Numbered from the stretch's first letter, positions 1 through 5,847 are shown. The stretch is 9,370 nt of DNA from Nitrososphaeraceae archaeon (GCA_025922755.1 JAICHE010000028.1:1-9370), one strand, 5' to 3'. Translations and numbers: made by a program. The notes: generated by a model not told the origin, from the letters alone.

Positions 1-204
1 AATCAAAACAGCTATAGATCCGACATAAACTGCTAGCTGAAACATTGCAACAAATGGTGAATCTAGGAGAATAAAGAATCCTGCAATACCACCAAGAGTT
101 CCCATTAACGCAATTGAACCATAAACTAGGGATCTTAATTCTAATGCTGCAATGGCACTTCCGATTGTAATTACAGACAAAGCAAGAAATGCAGCATCAG
201 CCAT
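1..204 (-). CDS. nuoJ: NADH-quinone oxidoreductase subunit J (NuoJ), C-terminal part cut by window edge
   Basis: The first 68 codons of a membrane subunit of complex I are present, read from an ATG at 204-202; the rest lies beyond the left edge. The translation starts MADAAFLALS and is strongly hydrophobic, with about two and a half membrane segments. Residues 55-68 (FQLAVYVGSIAVLI) match the well-conserved NuoJ/ND6 helix that in bacteria reads roughly LEIIVYAGAIMVLF. In complex I this helix contains the pi-bulge linked to coupling between the quinone site and the proton channels. The start codon overlaps the last codons of nuoI by 8 bases, so translation is probably coupled. Gene order after nuoI also fits nuoJ. 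The identification is good although partial; it is not on any list of complete reading frames because it has no stop inside the window. Confidence 0.88.
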   Translation of the reverse strand, partial: MADAAFLALSVITIGSAIAALELRSLVYGSIALMGTLGGIAGFFILLDSPFVAMFQLAVYVGSIAVLI

Positions 205-694
205 GTGTTGCACCTCTAGCAGAAATTTGTATTTCAGAGTCCTGTGCAACTTCCGGTTTAACAGCAAGTTGAGCAGGAGTGTAAATCAATCCTTCTTTGC
301 TAAATGAAGATAATTCATAGTCATTTGTCATATACAATGCATAAAATGGACAAGCATCTACGCATAATCCACAAAACACACATTTGCCATAATCAATTTG
401 TGGCATGATAGATTTTTTATTTTGTTTCCATTCCTCTGGGACTTTTACCATTCCAATTGCTTCTGCAACACCTTCACATGCAATTGAACATAATTGACAT
501 CCAGTACAGTGATCATGGAATAACATGTGTCTTCCCTTAAGACCAGCAATCCCTACACCTGTTGATGGGTCAAACTGATATCCATCTCCAACAAATTTTA
601 GTTTCTCTTCAGGATATCTAAGAGTAAATCGTTTAAGTGCAATGTGTTTGATTCCTGAATTTAGAGCTCTGATTATTCCAGTTGCAGTTCCCAT
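197..694 (-). CDS. nuoI: NADH-quinone oxidoreductase subunit I (NuoI), 2x[4Fe-4S] ferredoxin-like
   Basis: This 165-residue peripheral subunit carries the two [4Fe-4S] clusters (N6a and N6b in bacteria) that pass electrons towards NuoB. Two cysteine sets are visible: C63, C66, C69, C73 and C105, C108, C111, C115. The second ends with the usual Cys-Pro (DACP), whereas the first has Cys-Glu after C73. The region between them (74-104) is somewhat longer than I recall for bacterial NuoI. Residues 1-60 are basic and probably sit against the membrane arm; the last 35 residues are a tail without motifs. The ATG at 694-692 overlaps the nuoH stop as TAATG. A GGAGGT Shine-Dalgarno sequence lies 8 bases upstream at 708-703, inside the end of nuoH, which fixes the start. 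Function follows from cysteine pattern plus operon position. Confidence 0.95.
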   Translation of the reverse strand: MGTATGIIRALNSGIKHIALKRFTLRYPEEKLKFVGDGYQFDPSTGVGIAGLKGRHMLFHDHCTGCQLCSIACEGVAEAIGMVKVPEEWKQNKKSIMPQIDYGKCVFCGLCVDACPFYALYMTNDYELSSFSKEGLIYTPAQLAVKPEVAQDSEIQISARGATHG

Positions 695-1992
695 TACAAT
701 ATACCTCCCGGTCCCAAGATTCCAGCATAGAGCAAGCCGAGTGCTATAAAGATGTTAACGAATGCCAAACCAATTAGTTTCTTCCATCCTAGATCTAAGA
801 GCATATCTACTCTAATACGTGGGAAAACACCTCTTGGTAAAAGTATGAAGAAAATTACTCCGACCGTTTTAAGGACAAACCAAATAGTTCCGTTTAGCAT
901 TTCTTGTGAGAAAACAGGAAGTCCTGGGAATTGAGCAGTTACTGGACCCAATTCAATTCCTTCTGTTATTATTTCCTCAGGGAATGGTGGCCAAATCATT
1001 GGTCCGTTCCAACCTCCTAAGAAAAGAACCACGAAGAGAGCTGCAAATGAATAAAGTTTGAGATAAGTTCCTAATTGAACTAAACCATACATCATTCCAG
1101 AAAATTCAGTAAGCCATCCAGCAACAATTTCACTTTCAGCTTCTGGCAAATCAAATGGAATTCGTTCAAGCTCAGCTAGCATGGTGATAAAGAAAACAAT
1201 TGCACCAATTGGCAAAAAGATAATCCAAGGGAATGATGATTGACTAGCGGTAATTTCTGAGAGATTCAAAGTTCCTGTCAAAATAACGACGCCAAGTAAT
1301 GAGAGAATTAATGGAATCTCAAATGAAACCATTTGATATAGGGCACGAATTCCTCCAATGAATGGGAACTTGCTGTTAGCAGACCATGCTGAAAGAATTG
1401 TTATGATTGGGAAAAATCCAATAACCGCAAATACTGCTAAAAGACCTACATCCAAGTCTGCAACAACCCATCCTGGGGCTACTGGAATTAGAGCTACAAA
1501 TGCTGCTGCTGTTGCAACAAACAAAACAGGAGCTGCCCAGAAAAGTGGTTTGTCTGCTTTTGCAGGGATGATTATTTCCTTTGAAATTAATTTCAGGCCA
1601 TCACCCATTAATTGTAGAATTCCTTCTACCTTTCCACAGTAAAATGGTCCAACTCTAAGCTGGAGTTTTGCCAACATCTTGCGTTCTACAAAAATAGTTC
1701 CTGCTGCAAGTAATGCTGCAAATCCAAATCCTGGAAATGCTGCAATTCTAAAGAGATCTGTCGCCATAAAGGCTTTGAGAATAGGTATTGATCTTGAAGG
1801 ATCTGCAAGCCAAGTGAGTGCTAAGAAAGGTGTAAGAAGCTCTCCATCAATTACAGGCATTTCAATGTAAAATAGAATGAACATTACTGCTGGAATTCCA
1901 ATCAAGGTAAAGATTAGAAGAAACCAAAAGACATTATCAAGAATAGACTTGATAAATTCACTTAGTTTGAAATTAGGTGCAATAACTGACAT
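694..1992 (-). CDS. nuoH: NADH-quinone oxidoreductase subunit H (NuoH)
   Basis: NuoH is the membrane subunit that forms the quinone channel with NuoB and NuoD. Family hallmarks are clear: ERKMLAKLQLRVGP at 103-116, the SAWSANSKFPFIGG-type loop at 201-214 followed by FEIP, and ERIPFDLPEAESEIVAG at 276-292, the acidic loop that lines the quinone path. Near the end, RVDMLLDLGWK at 394-404 matches the family's RYDQLLRFGWK. About nine membrane segments can be drawn (near 20-43, 85-102, 151-170, 183-203, 224-243, 255-274, 311-330, 370-387, 404-425). At 432 residues it is about 100 longer than E. coli NuoH: roughly 65 extra residues precede the ERK motif, including a likely additional helix, and there is a Pro-rich insertion at about 333-368. 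The ATG directly follows the nuoD stop (TAAATG), with a GGAGG in the nuoD end upstream. Identification is firm. Confidence 0.95.
   Translation of the reverse strand: MSVIAPNFKLSEFIKSILDNVFWFLLIFTLIGIPAVMFILFYIEMPVIDGELLTPFLALTWLADPSRSIPILKAFMATDLFRIAAFPGFGFAALLAAGTIFVERKMLAKLQLRVGPFYCGKVEGILQLMGDGLKLISKEIIIPAKADKPLFWAAPVLFVATAAAFVALIPVAPGWVVADLDVGLLAVFAVIGFFPIITILSAWSANSKFPFIGGIRALYQMVSFEIPLILSLLGVVILTGTLNLSEITASQSSFPWIIFLPIGAIVFFITMLAELERIPFDLPEAESEIVAGWLTEFSGMMYGLVQLGTYLKLYSFAALFVVLFLGGWNGPMIWPPFPEEIITEGIELGPVTAQFPGLPVFSQEMLNGTIWFVLKTVGVIFFILLPRGVFPRIRVDMLLDLGWKKLIGLAFVNIFIALGLLYAGILGPGGIL
703..708 (-). promoter_or_regulatory. Shine-Dalgarno site for nuoI
   Basis: GGAGGT on the minus strand lies inside the last codons of nuoH, 8 bases before the nuoI ATG. 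It is the best ribosome binding site in the operon and supports the chosen nuoI start despite the one-base overlap with nuoH. Confidence 0.7.
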
Positions 1993-3129
1993 TTATCTAT
2001 CTGCCTCCACTGGCCAGTAATTAAGACTCCAATAGACGGATGGCATGTTTCCTAATTTTTCACCTATGAGAAGATGAGGTAACGCAATCAGATTTCTAAA
2101 GGATGGAACACTTAGTTTTACTCTGTATGGCTCTACCTTTTTGTCTGAAACAATATAGCAACCCAGAGCACCTCTTCCAGATTCAATACGTTTGTAAACA
2201 GAACCAAGTTCTCCTTTTGGATTTGGTTTTAGTTTTACTCTAACAGATCCAGATTTTGGCATTTTTTGTAATGCATTTCTGATAATTCTGCAACTCTCCA
2301 TCATGTCAAGCCAAGGAATCCTAGACCTTGCATAAGAATCTCCATCTTTCATGACGTTTGTTTCAAAATCTAGTTCGTCGTAAACGTCGTAAGGTTCTTT
2401 CTTTCTAACATCATAATCGACACCACTAGCCCTTAGGACAGAACCTGTAGTTCCAAGTTTTATGGCGTTTTCTCTTGTTAAGACACCGGTTTTTTCGGTT
2501 CTTGAAATTAAAATTGGATTGTTATAGAAGACGTCTGCATATTCTTTGATTCTTTTTTCAAAGTAATTTACCTGTCTGAGACAAACATCTTCAAAGTTTG
2601 CAGGTAAGTCATTTCTTATTCCACCTGGAATAAAATAAGAGTGAGTAACTCTTGCACCAGTCATTTTTTCCATTAGATCAATTAAGAGTTCACGGTCTCC
2701 TGCTGGCCACATAAACATGGTGGAGTGACCCAAAAAGATTCCATAAATGGCAAGCCAGTATTGTGTGTAAATACATCGATTTAATTCCGAAGCGATAACT
2801 CTGATGTATTTTGCACGTTCAGGTATTTCTAGTCCCAAAAGTTCTTCTGCTGCTAAAACATAAGGATACAAAATATTACAAGAGTCATGTATAACAGGTC
2901 TTTCTAAATGAGGGACGTTTAGAGTATAGTTTCTGTATTCTGCCATCTTTTCTTCACCGCGATGGACGTATCCAGGATCAGGATCACATGCTACAATATA
3001 GTCACCATCGATTTGTACAATGATTCTCATATGTCCAGAACCAGGATGTTGTGGACCTACATTGAGAGTCATAATTCTCTCATCTGCTTTTTGGATTGCC
3101 AGTCCTGGTGGTAAAGTTGGTGAACTCAT
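1993..3129 (-). CDS. nuoD: NADH-quinone oxidoreductase subunit D (NuoD, 49 kDa family)
   Basis: NuoD is the hydrogenase-large-subunit-like protein that forms the quinone headgroup pocket with NuoB. The 378 residues align along their length with the 49 kDa family: GPQHPG at 25-30, GYVHRGEEKMAEYRNY at 53-68, IPERAKYIRVIASELNR at 102-118, MTGARVTHSYFIPGG at 156-170, and a C-terminal DR ending. The length is normal for the version not fused to NuoC. Two places differ from what I recall of bacterial and mitochondrial proteins. The loop after GPQHP reads GSGHMR rather than xxHGVLR. The Tyr of the DRxDY motif is Ile80 (ERPVIHDS). Both residues contact quinone in well-studied enzymes. The ATG lies 2 bases after the nuoC stop. 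nuoH follows directly, so nuoE, nuoF and nuoG are not in their bacterial places. Confidence 0.96.
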   Translation of the reverse strand: MSSPTLPPGLAIQKADERIMTLNVGPQHPGSGHMRIIVQIDGDYIVACDPDPGYVHRGEEKMAEYRNYTLNVPHLERPVIHDSCNILYPYVLAAEELLGLEIPERAKYIRVIASELNRCIYTQYWLAIYGIFLGHSTMFMWPAGDRELLIDLMEKMTGARVTHSYFIPGGIRNDLPANFEDVCLRQVNYFEKRIKEYADVFYNNPILISRTEKTGVLTRENAIKLGTTGSVLRASGVDYDVRKKEPYDVYDELDFETNVMKDGDSYARSRIPWLDMMESCRIIRNALQKMPKSGSVRVKLKPNPKGELGSVYKRIESGRGALGCYIVSDKKVEPYRVKLSVPSFRNLIALPHLLIGEKLGNMPSVYWSLNYWPVEADR

Positions 3130-3131
3130 TT

Positions 3132-3797
3132 CTATCTACCCTTATTCCTAAAGTCCTTCCTTAATGGAGGTAAATCTGCCCAATCTTCTGGTAAAAGTAA
3201 TCGTCTGTTATCTGGATGACCTTCAAAGTAAACGCCCAACATTTCAAAAACTTCCCTTTCGTGAAATTCTACACTGTAGAATATATCTCTAAGACTAGGA
3301 AGTTTTGTTGCATCATTTCCTGGGATTGGATCTTCTTCTCTTTGTGCCCTAGTTGCCAATTCTAGAATTTGTCTACTAAGTGTTGGATCGGTGTAGGAGC
3401 TGAGATGATAAACTACTTCAATTTCTTTGTCTGCAGGATAATCAACTCCTGCTACAGAATCAACATGATCATAATTTAGAGTATCTCTAGCAAATTCAGC
3501 AACATTGTGAATATCATCTCTGCCTACTTTGATTCCTACTCTGTCAGGTTTTACAAAGGATATTGTTGTTTTTTCTCCGAATTTTTCAATTATTTTATCT
3601 GCAATTCCCTTCTCAAAGGCAGGTAATTCTGGCTCTTCCTTAGTTGGTGCAGGTTTTTTTGCGGGTGCAGGTTTTGTAGCTGCTGGTTTTTGCTCATCTG
3701 GCTTTGCGGTAGCTGGTTTCTCAGGAGGTTTAGTTTCAGTCGGTTTAGATTCCTCAGGTTTTTTTTCAACTGCTTCTTTTTCTGAATCTGAACTCAT
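3132..3797 (-). CDS. nuoC: NADH-quinone oxidoreductase subunit C (NuoC, 30 kDa family) with charged Pro-rich N-terminal tail
   Basis: NuoC is a peripheral, cofactor-free subunit that packs against NuoD and NuoB. The family signature is at residues 180-216: EREVFEMLGVYFEGHP, then RRLLLPEDW and PLRKDF. The folded domain begins near residue 60. Before it lies a tail of about 55 residues made almost entirely of Lys, Pro, Ala, Glu and Thr, with repeated KPA/KPE/TKP units; it is probably disordered and is not part of the bacterial core. The tail is in frame with the ATG at 3797-3795, which overlaps the nuoB stop as TAATG, so the long form is the natural start. No other ATG occurs before the domain. 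Two A-runs (7 and 8 bases on the coding strand) lie in the tail and could slip, though the frame is intact here. Confidence 0.95.
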   Translation of the reverse strand: MSSDSEKEAVEKKPEESKPTETKPPEKPATAKPDEQKPAATKPAPAKKPAPTKEEPELPAFEKGIADKIIEKFGEKTTISFVKPDRVGIKVGRDDIHNVAEFARDTLNYDHVDSVAGVDYPADKEIEVVYHLSSYTDPTLSRQILELATRAQREEDPIPGNDATKLPSLRDIFYSVEFHEREVFEMLGVYFEGHPDNRRLLLPEDWADLPPLRKDFRNKGR

Positions 3798-4321
3798 TAT
3801 ACAAACTTCCTAGCCTTCATCCTCTTGATTTTTTCTTGCAGTAACATACATCCTTGAATAAGAGTTTCAGGTCTAGGTGGACAACCTGGAACATACACAT
3901 CTACTGGTATAACACCATCTATACCTGGAAGTACATTGTATGAGTCAAAATACAACCCTCCGGTAATAGCACAAGCTCCCATTGCAATAACATATTTTGG
4001 TTCTGGCATTTGATCATAAACTAAACGTAAACGTGGTGCCATTTTTCTGGTTATGGTTCCTTGAACTACAACGAGATCACATTGTCTTAGTGATCCAAAT
4101 GCTTCAATGATACCAAATCGTTCAACGTCATACCTTGGACTGGATGCTGCTCCAAATTCAACACTGCAACAAGCCGTTTCAATGTGTACGGGCCAAAGGG
4201 ACCAAATTCTTCCCCAATTGATTGCATAGCCTAATGGCTTGTCAATTGCTTTTTCTAAAATATCTCCAAGTTTTCCAACAAACACATTTGCATTTTGTGG
4301 AGTAACTAGATCTTTTATCAA
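3797..4321 (-). CDS. nuoB: NADH-quinone oxidoreductase subunit B (NuoB), N2 cluster subunit
   Basis: NuoB holds the terminal [4Fe-4S] cluster N2 that reduces quinone. The four expected ligands are visible: the adjacent pair C51-C52 (IETACCSVEF), C117 (MGACAITGG) and C147 (VPGCPPRPE). The 174-residue length is usual, and the sequence between the ligands (SSPRYDVERFG, GTITRKMAPRL) is typical of the family. The start is a TTG at 4321-4319, because the frame is closed upstream by a TGA at 4333-4331 and no ATG lies between. A GAGGG ribosome site 6 bases before the TTG supports this choice. The gene is separated from nuoA by 40 bases, the largest gap in this operon, and that gap contains a TATA-like element. 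It overlaps nuoC by one base. The family assignment is secure. Confidence 0.96.
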   Translation of the reverse strand: MIKDLVTPQNANVFVGKLGDILEKAIDKPLGYAINWGRIWSLWPVHIETACCSVEFGAASSPRYDVERFGIIEAFGSLRQCDLVVVQGTITRKMAPRLRLVYDQMPEPKYVIAMGACAITGGLYFDSYNVLPGIDGVIPVDVYVPGCPPRPETLIQGCMLLQEKIKRMKARKFV

Positions 4322-4327
4322 TTCAAT

Positions 4328-4332
4328 CCCTC
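4328..4332 (-). promoter_or_regulatory. Ribosome binding site that decides the nuoB TTG start
   Basis: GAGGG on the minus strand is followed by ATTGAA and then the TTG. Since an in-frame TGA overlaps the site just upstream, the TTG is the only well-spaced start for nuoB. Confidence 0.55.
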
Positions 4333-4350
4333 ACGATAGTAAATTTGATT

Positions 4351-4360
4351 TGTATAAATA
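4351..4360 (-). promoter_or_regulatory. TATA-like box between nuoA and nuoB
   Basis: TATTTATACA on the minus strand resembles the archaeal TATA element (core TTTATA). Transcription would start about 25 bases downstream, near 4331, giving a leader of about 10 bases for nuoB. It lies in the only sizeable gap of the operon. It could be a secondary internal promoter or simply AT-rich spacer. Confidence 0.35.
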
Positions 4361-4361
4361 A

Positions 4362-4736
4362 TTACCAAATATTTCTCCTCCCTGATTGTTGTAATGCAAA
4401 AGCCATCGCAGCAAATATGATTGCTAAAAATCCGATAATCGGTAGTGTGGCTTCTTTTGGAAGGTACAAAATAGTACTTCCCCAAGCATAAAGGAAAATT
4501 GCAACTACATCAAATACAACAAACATCAAGATGTAAGCATAATATTGCATCATAAAGTGAGTTCGTCCTTCTCCTGAAGGGACCTGTCCACACTCCATAG
4601 GTAAAAATTTTACAGGATTACTTCTTTTTCTAGGAGAAATCATTCTTGAAATTACTAATGCGGGGGCCATTGCTGCTACGGCAAAGCCAAACATTAACAC
4701 CACGGTACTATAATTGCCCGCTAATTCCCCGACCAA
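4362..4736 (-). CDS. nuoA: NADH-quinone oxidoreductase subunit A (NuoA)
   Basis: NuoA is a small three-helix membrane subunit (ND3 family) near the quinone site. Counting from a TTG start at 4736 (124 residues), helices lie near 13-30, 65-86 and 97-115. The family's KFLPMECG motif is at about 43-50, and the helix-2 motif MFVVFDVVAIFLYAW matches FVxFDxExxxLxxW. Asp76 is kept, but the conserved Glu two residues on is Val78. Start choice is uncertain: the frame is open up to a TTG at 4790 (142 residues), and an ATG at 4694 would give 110. I prefer 4736 because a TATA-like box at 4761-4769 sits about 25-28 bases upstream and the length suits the family; the extra residues of the 4790 form look unlike NuoA. 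It is the first gene of the complex I operon, divergent from the peroxiredoxin gene. Confidence 0.9.
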   Translation of the reverse strand: MVGELAGNYSTVVLMFGFAVAAMAPALVISRMISPRKRSNPVKFLPMECGQVPSGEGRTHFMMQYYAYILMFVVFDVVAIFLYAWGSTILYLPKEATLPIIGFLAIIFAAMAFALQQSGRRNIW

Positions 4737-4760
4737 TTTAGCTTTGAACCCAAGTTTTTG

Positions 4761-4769
4761 TATAAAAAG
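4761..4769 (-). promoter_or_regulatory. Candidate TATA box for the complex I operon
   Basis: CTTTTTATA on the minus strand is a good archaeal TATA match. A transcript start about 25 bases downstream falls near 4739, just before the TTG at 4736, which would make a nearly leaderless nuoA mRNA. The competing box at 4822-4829 would serve the longer TTG start at 4790. Confidence 0.45.
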
Positions 4770-4821
4770 GTATGCACATTTTTTTATCAAAAAATTTTCG
4801 TTAATTGATTTTTGTAAACTA

Positions 4822-4829
4822 CTTTATAG
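4822..4829. promoter_or_regulatory. TATA box of the peroxiredoxin gene, near-symmetric and possibly bidirectional
   Basis: The plus strand reads CTTTATAG, with its centre about 24-25 bases before the peroxiredoxin ATG at 4850. This is the classic spacing for a leaderless archaeal mRNA, and no convincing Shine-Dalgarno sequence precedes that ATG. The same bases on the minus strand read CTATAAAG, so the element could also direct transcription towards nuoA with a start near 4800. Confidence 0.5.
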
Positions 4830-4849
4830 GATAACCTCCAAAGGCGATC

Positions 4850-5314
4850 ATGTCATTGAATATTGGAGATATGGCTCCTAACTTTGAGCTTCCAGATACC
4901 GAGCTAAAAATGCGGACTTTGGATGAATTTAAAGGCAAAAAAATAGTATTGTCATTTTTTGTTGCTGCAAGTTCTCCTGTATGTGAAAATGAATTATGCA
5001 CATTTAGAGACTCTTGGGATGAGTTATCAAAGCTTAATGCCCAAGTGATCGCAATAAGTAATGACGGTCCTTTTGCAAACAAGGCTTTTGCAGAAAAACA
5101 CAACTTCAAATTTCCATTATTAGGAGATTACAACAGTAAAACAATACGTGATTATGATGTGTTAATGAAAGATTTGTTACACATTAAAGATTACAATGCT
5201 GCAAAACGTTCAGTGTTTGTAATAATGGAAGATGGAAAAATTGGTTACAAATGGGTTTCTGATGATCCTCTGAAAGAACCAAATTACGACGAAATCAAAG
5301 AAGCTCTCAAATAA
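4850..5314 (+). CDS. Peroxiredoxin, BCP/PrxQ-like (AhpC/TSA family)
   Basis: This is a cytoplasmic thiol peroxidase that reduces hydrogen peroxide or organic peroxides using thioredoxin-like donors. The 154-residue length and the N-terminal GDMAPNFELPD segment are typical of the family. The active-site segment FFVAASSPVCENELC (residues 36-50) aligns with FYPGAFTPVCTKELC. The peroxidatic Cys is C45 and a resolving Cys is likely C50; the C-x4-C spacing marks BCP/PrxQ-type atypical 2-Cys enzymes. The conserved Arg is R120 in KRSVFVI. Unusually, the Pro that starts the Pxxx(T/S)xxC motif is Val38, and the Thr is Ser42. It is transcribed away from nuoA and converges on accB, and has no operon partner. 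A role in protecting the respiratory and carbon-fixation enzymes from peroxide is plausible but not shown by the sequence. Confidence 0.92.
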   Translation: MSLNIGDMAPNFELPDTELKMRTLDEFKGKKIVLSFFVAASSPVCENELCTFRDSWDELSKLNAQVIAISNDGPFANKAFAEKHNFKFPLLGDYNSKTIRDYDVLMKDLLHIKDYNAAKRSVFVIMEDGKIGYKWVSDDPLKEPNYDEIKEALK

Positions 5315-5333
5315 GAAATCTTATTTCTTTTTT
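5309..5333 (+). terminator. Hairpin plus T-run between convergent genes
   Basis: The 8-base arms AAATAAGA (5309-5316) and TCTTATTT (5319-5326) form a perfect inverted repeat around AA, followed by a T-run at 5328-5333. It begins inside the peroxiredoxin stop region and ends at the accB stop codon, so it may terminate both converging transcripts. The stem is all weak pairs apart from one G-C, and archaeal termination depends mostly on the T-run. Confidence 0.5.
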
Positions 5334-5844
5334 ATTCTATCTCGGCTATTACGTCGCCCTTTGCTACGCTGGCACCGTCTTTAATTTTGATGGATTTTAC
5401 TGAGCCTGCTTTGTGAGCCTTTACGGCAACTTGCATTTTCATAGACTCTAAAGTACAAACAACATCTCCTTGATTTACAGAATCACCTTCTTGAACTGCA
5501 ATTGAAACCACTTTTCCCGGAATTTGGCTTTTCAATGCTAATTGTGCATTTTCTGCTCCACCACCTCCAGAATTTTTGTAAACAATTTCATCAAAGTTTG
5601 TGTGTTGGTTAATGATAATTGGAACATTATCAATTACCAAATTAATTTCATTGGTAGTGTTACCGAGATATTTTGCTTTATGATATTTTTGATTTAGTAA
5701 GAATTCAATTCCTTTTGCATCCATATTTAGAATTTTAATTTGGTTATCATTGCCATTAATTTTGATTATGTATTCATTGTTTCCAAGATTTTCTGTGATT
5801 TCCCCGACAAATGCGTTTTCAATATCTTGTATCTTGTACTCCAT
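5332..5844 (-). CDS. accB: Biotin carboxyl carrier subunit of acetyl-CoA/propionyl-CoA carboxylase
   Basis: This subunit carries the biotin that shuttles CO2 from AccC to the carboxyltransferase. The C-terminal third (about 100-170) is a biotinyl domain: QIPGKVVSIAVQEGD, then ESMKM with Lys136 as the biotin site, and a closing GDVIAEIE strand. A Gly-rich linker (SGGGG, 92-96) precedes it. Residues 1-90 are not the Pro/Ala linker of bacterial AccB. They are rich in beta-type sequence and resemble the beta-barrel of the BT domain found between biotin carboxylase and carrier domains in propionyl-CoA carboxylase alpha chains. The ATG at 5844 lies 6 bases after the accC stop and in the same frame: TGA TGA GGG ATG. 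The GAGGG abuts the ATG, too close for a normal ribosome site, so reinitiation after accC is likely. It is the last gene of pccB-accC-accB and ends at a hairpin shared with the peroxiredoxin gene. Confidence 0.93.
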   Translation of the reverse strand: MEYKIQDIENAFVGEITENLGNNEYIIKINGNDNQIKILNMDAKGIEFLLNQKYHKAKYLGNTTNEINLVIDNVPIIINQHTNFDEIVYKNSGGGGAENAQLALKSQIPGKVVSIAVQEGDSVNQGDVVCTLESMKMQVAVKAHKAGSVKSIKIKDGASVAKGDVIAEIE

Positions 5845-5847
5845 CCC

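Noticed and set aside
752..1870. Three plus-strand open frames (60-94 codons) opposite nuoH
   Set aside because: They are antisense shadows of a firmly identified membrane gene, have low-complexity Ala/Ser/Thr composition and show no motif.
3648..3766. Frameshift in nuoC at the poly-A runs
   Set aside because: The frame stays open from the ATG overlapping nuoB to the conserved domain and keeps the same KP-rich composition on both sides of each run.
3529..3813. Plus-strand frame of 94 codons opposite nuoC
   Set aside because: Its Gly/Ala/Phe-rich repeats are just the complement of the Lys/Pro/Ala tail of NuoC.
4737..4790. Longer NuoA from the TTG at 4790
   Set aside because: It adds 18 basic residues not typical of NuoA and would include the best TATA-like box within the coding sequence; kept only as an alternative start.
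4819..5109. Minus-strand frame of 96 codons opposite the peroxiredoxin gene
   Set aside because: It covers a gene with clear active-site motifs, has no recognisable domain and would block the nuoA promoter region.
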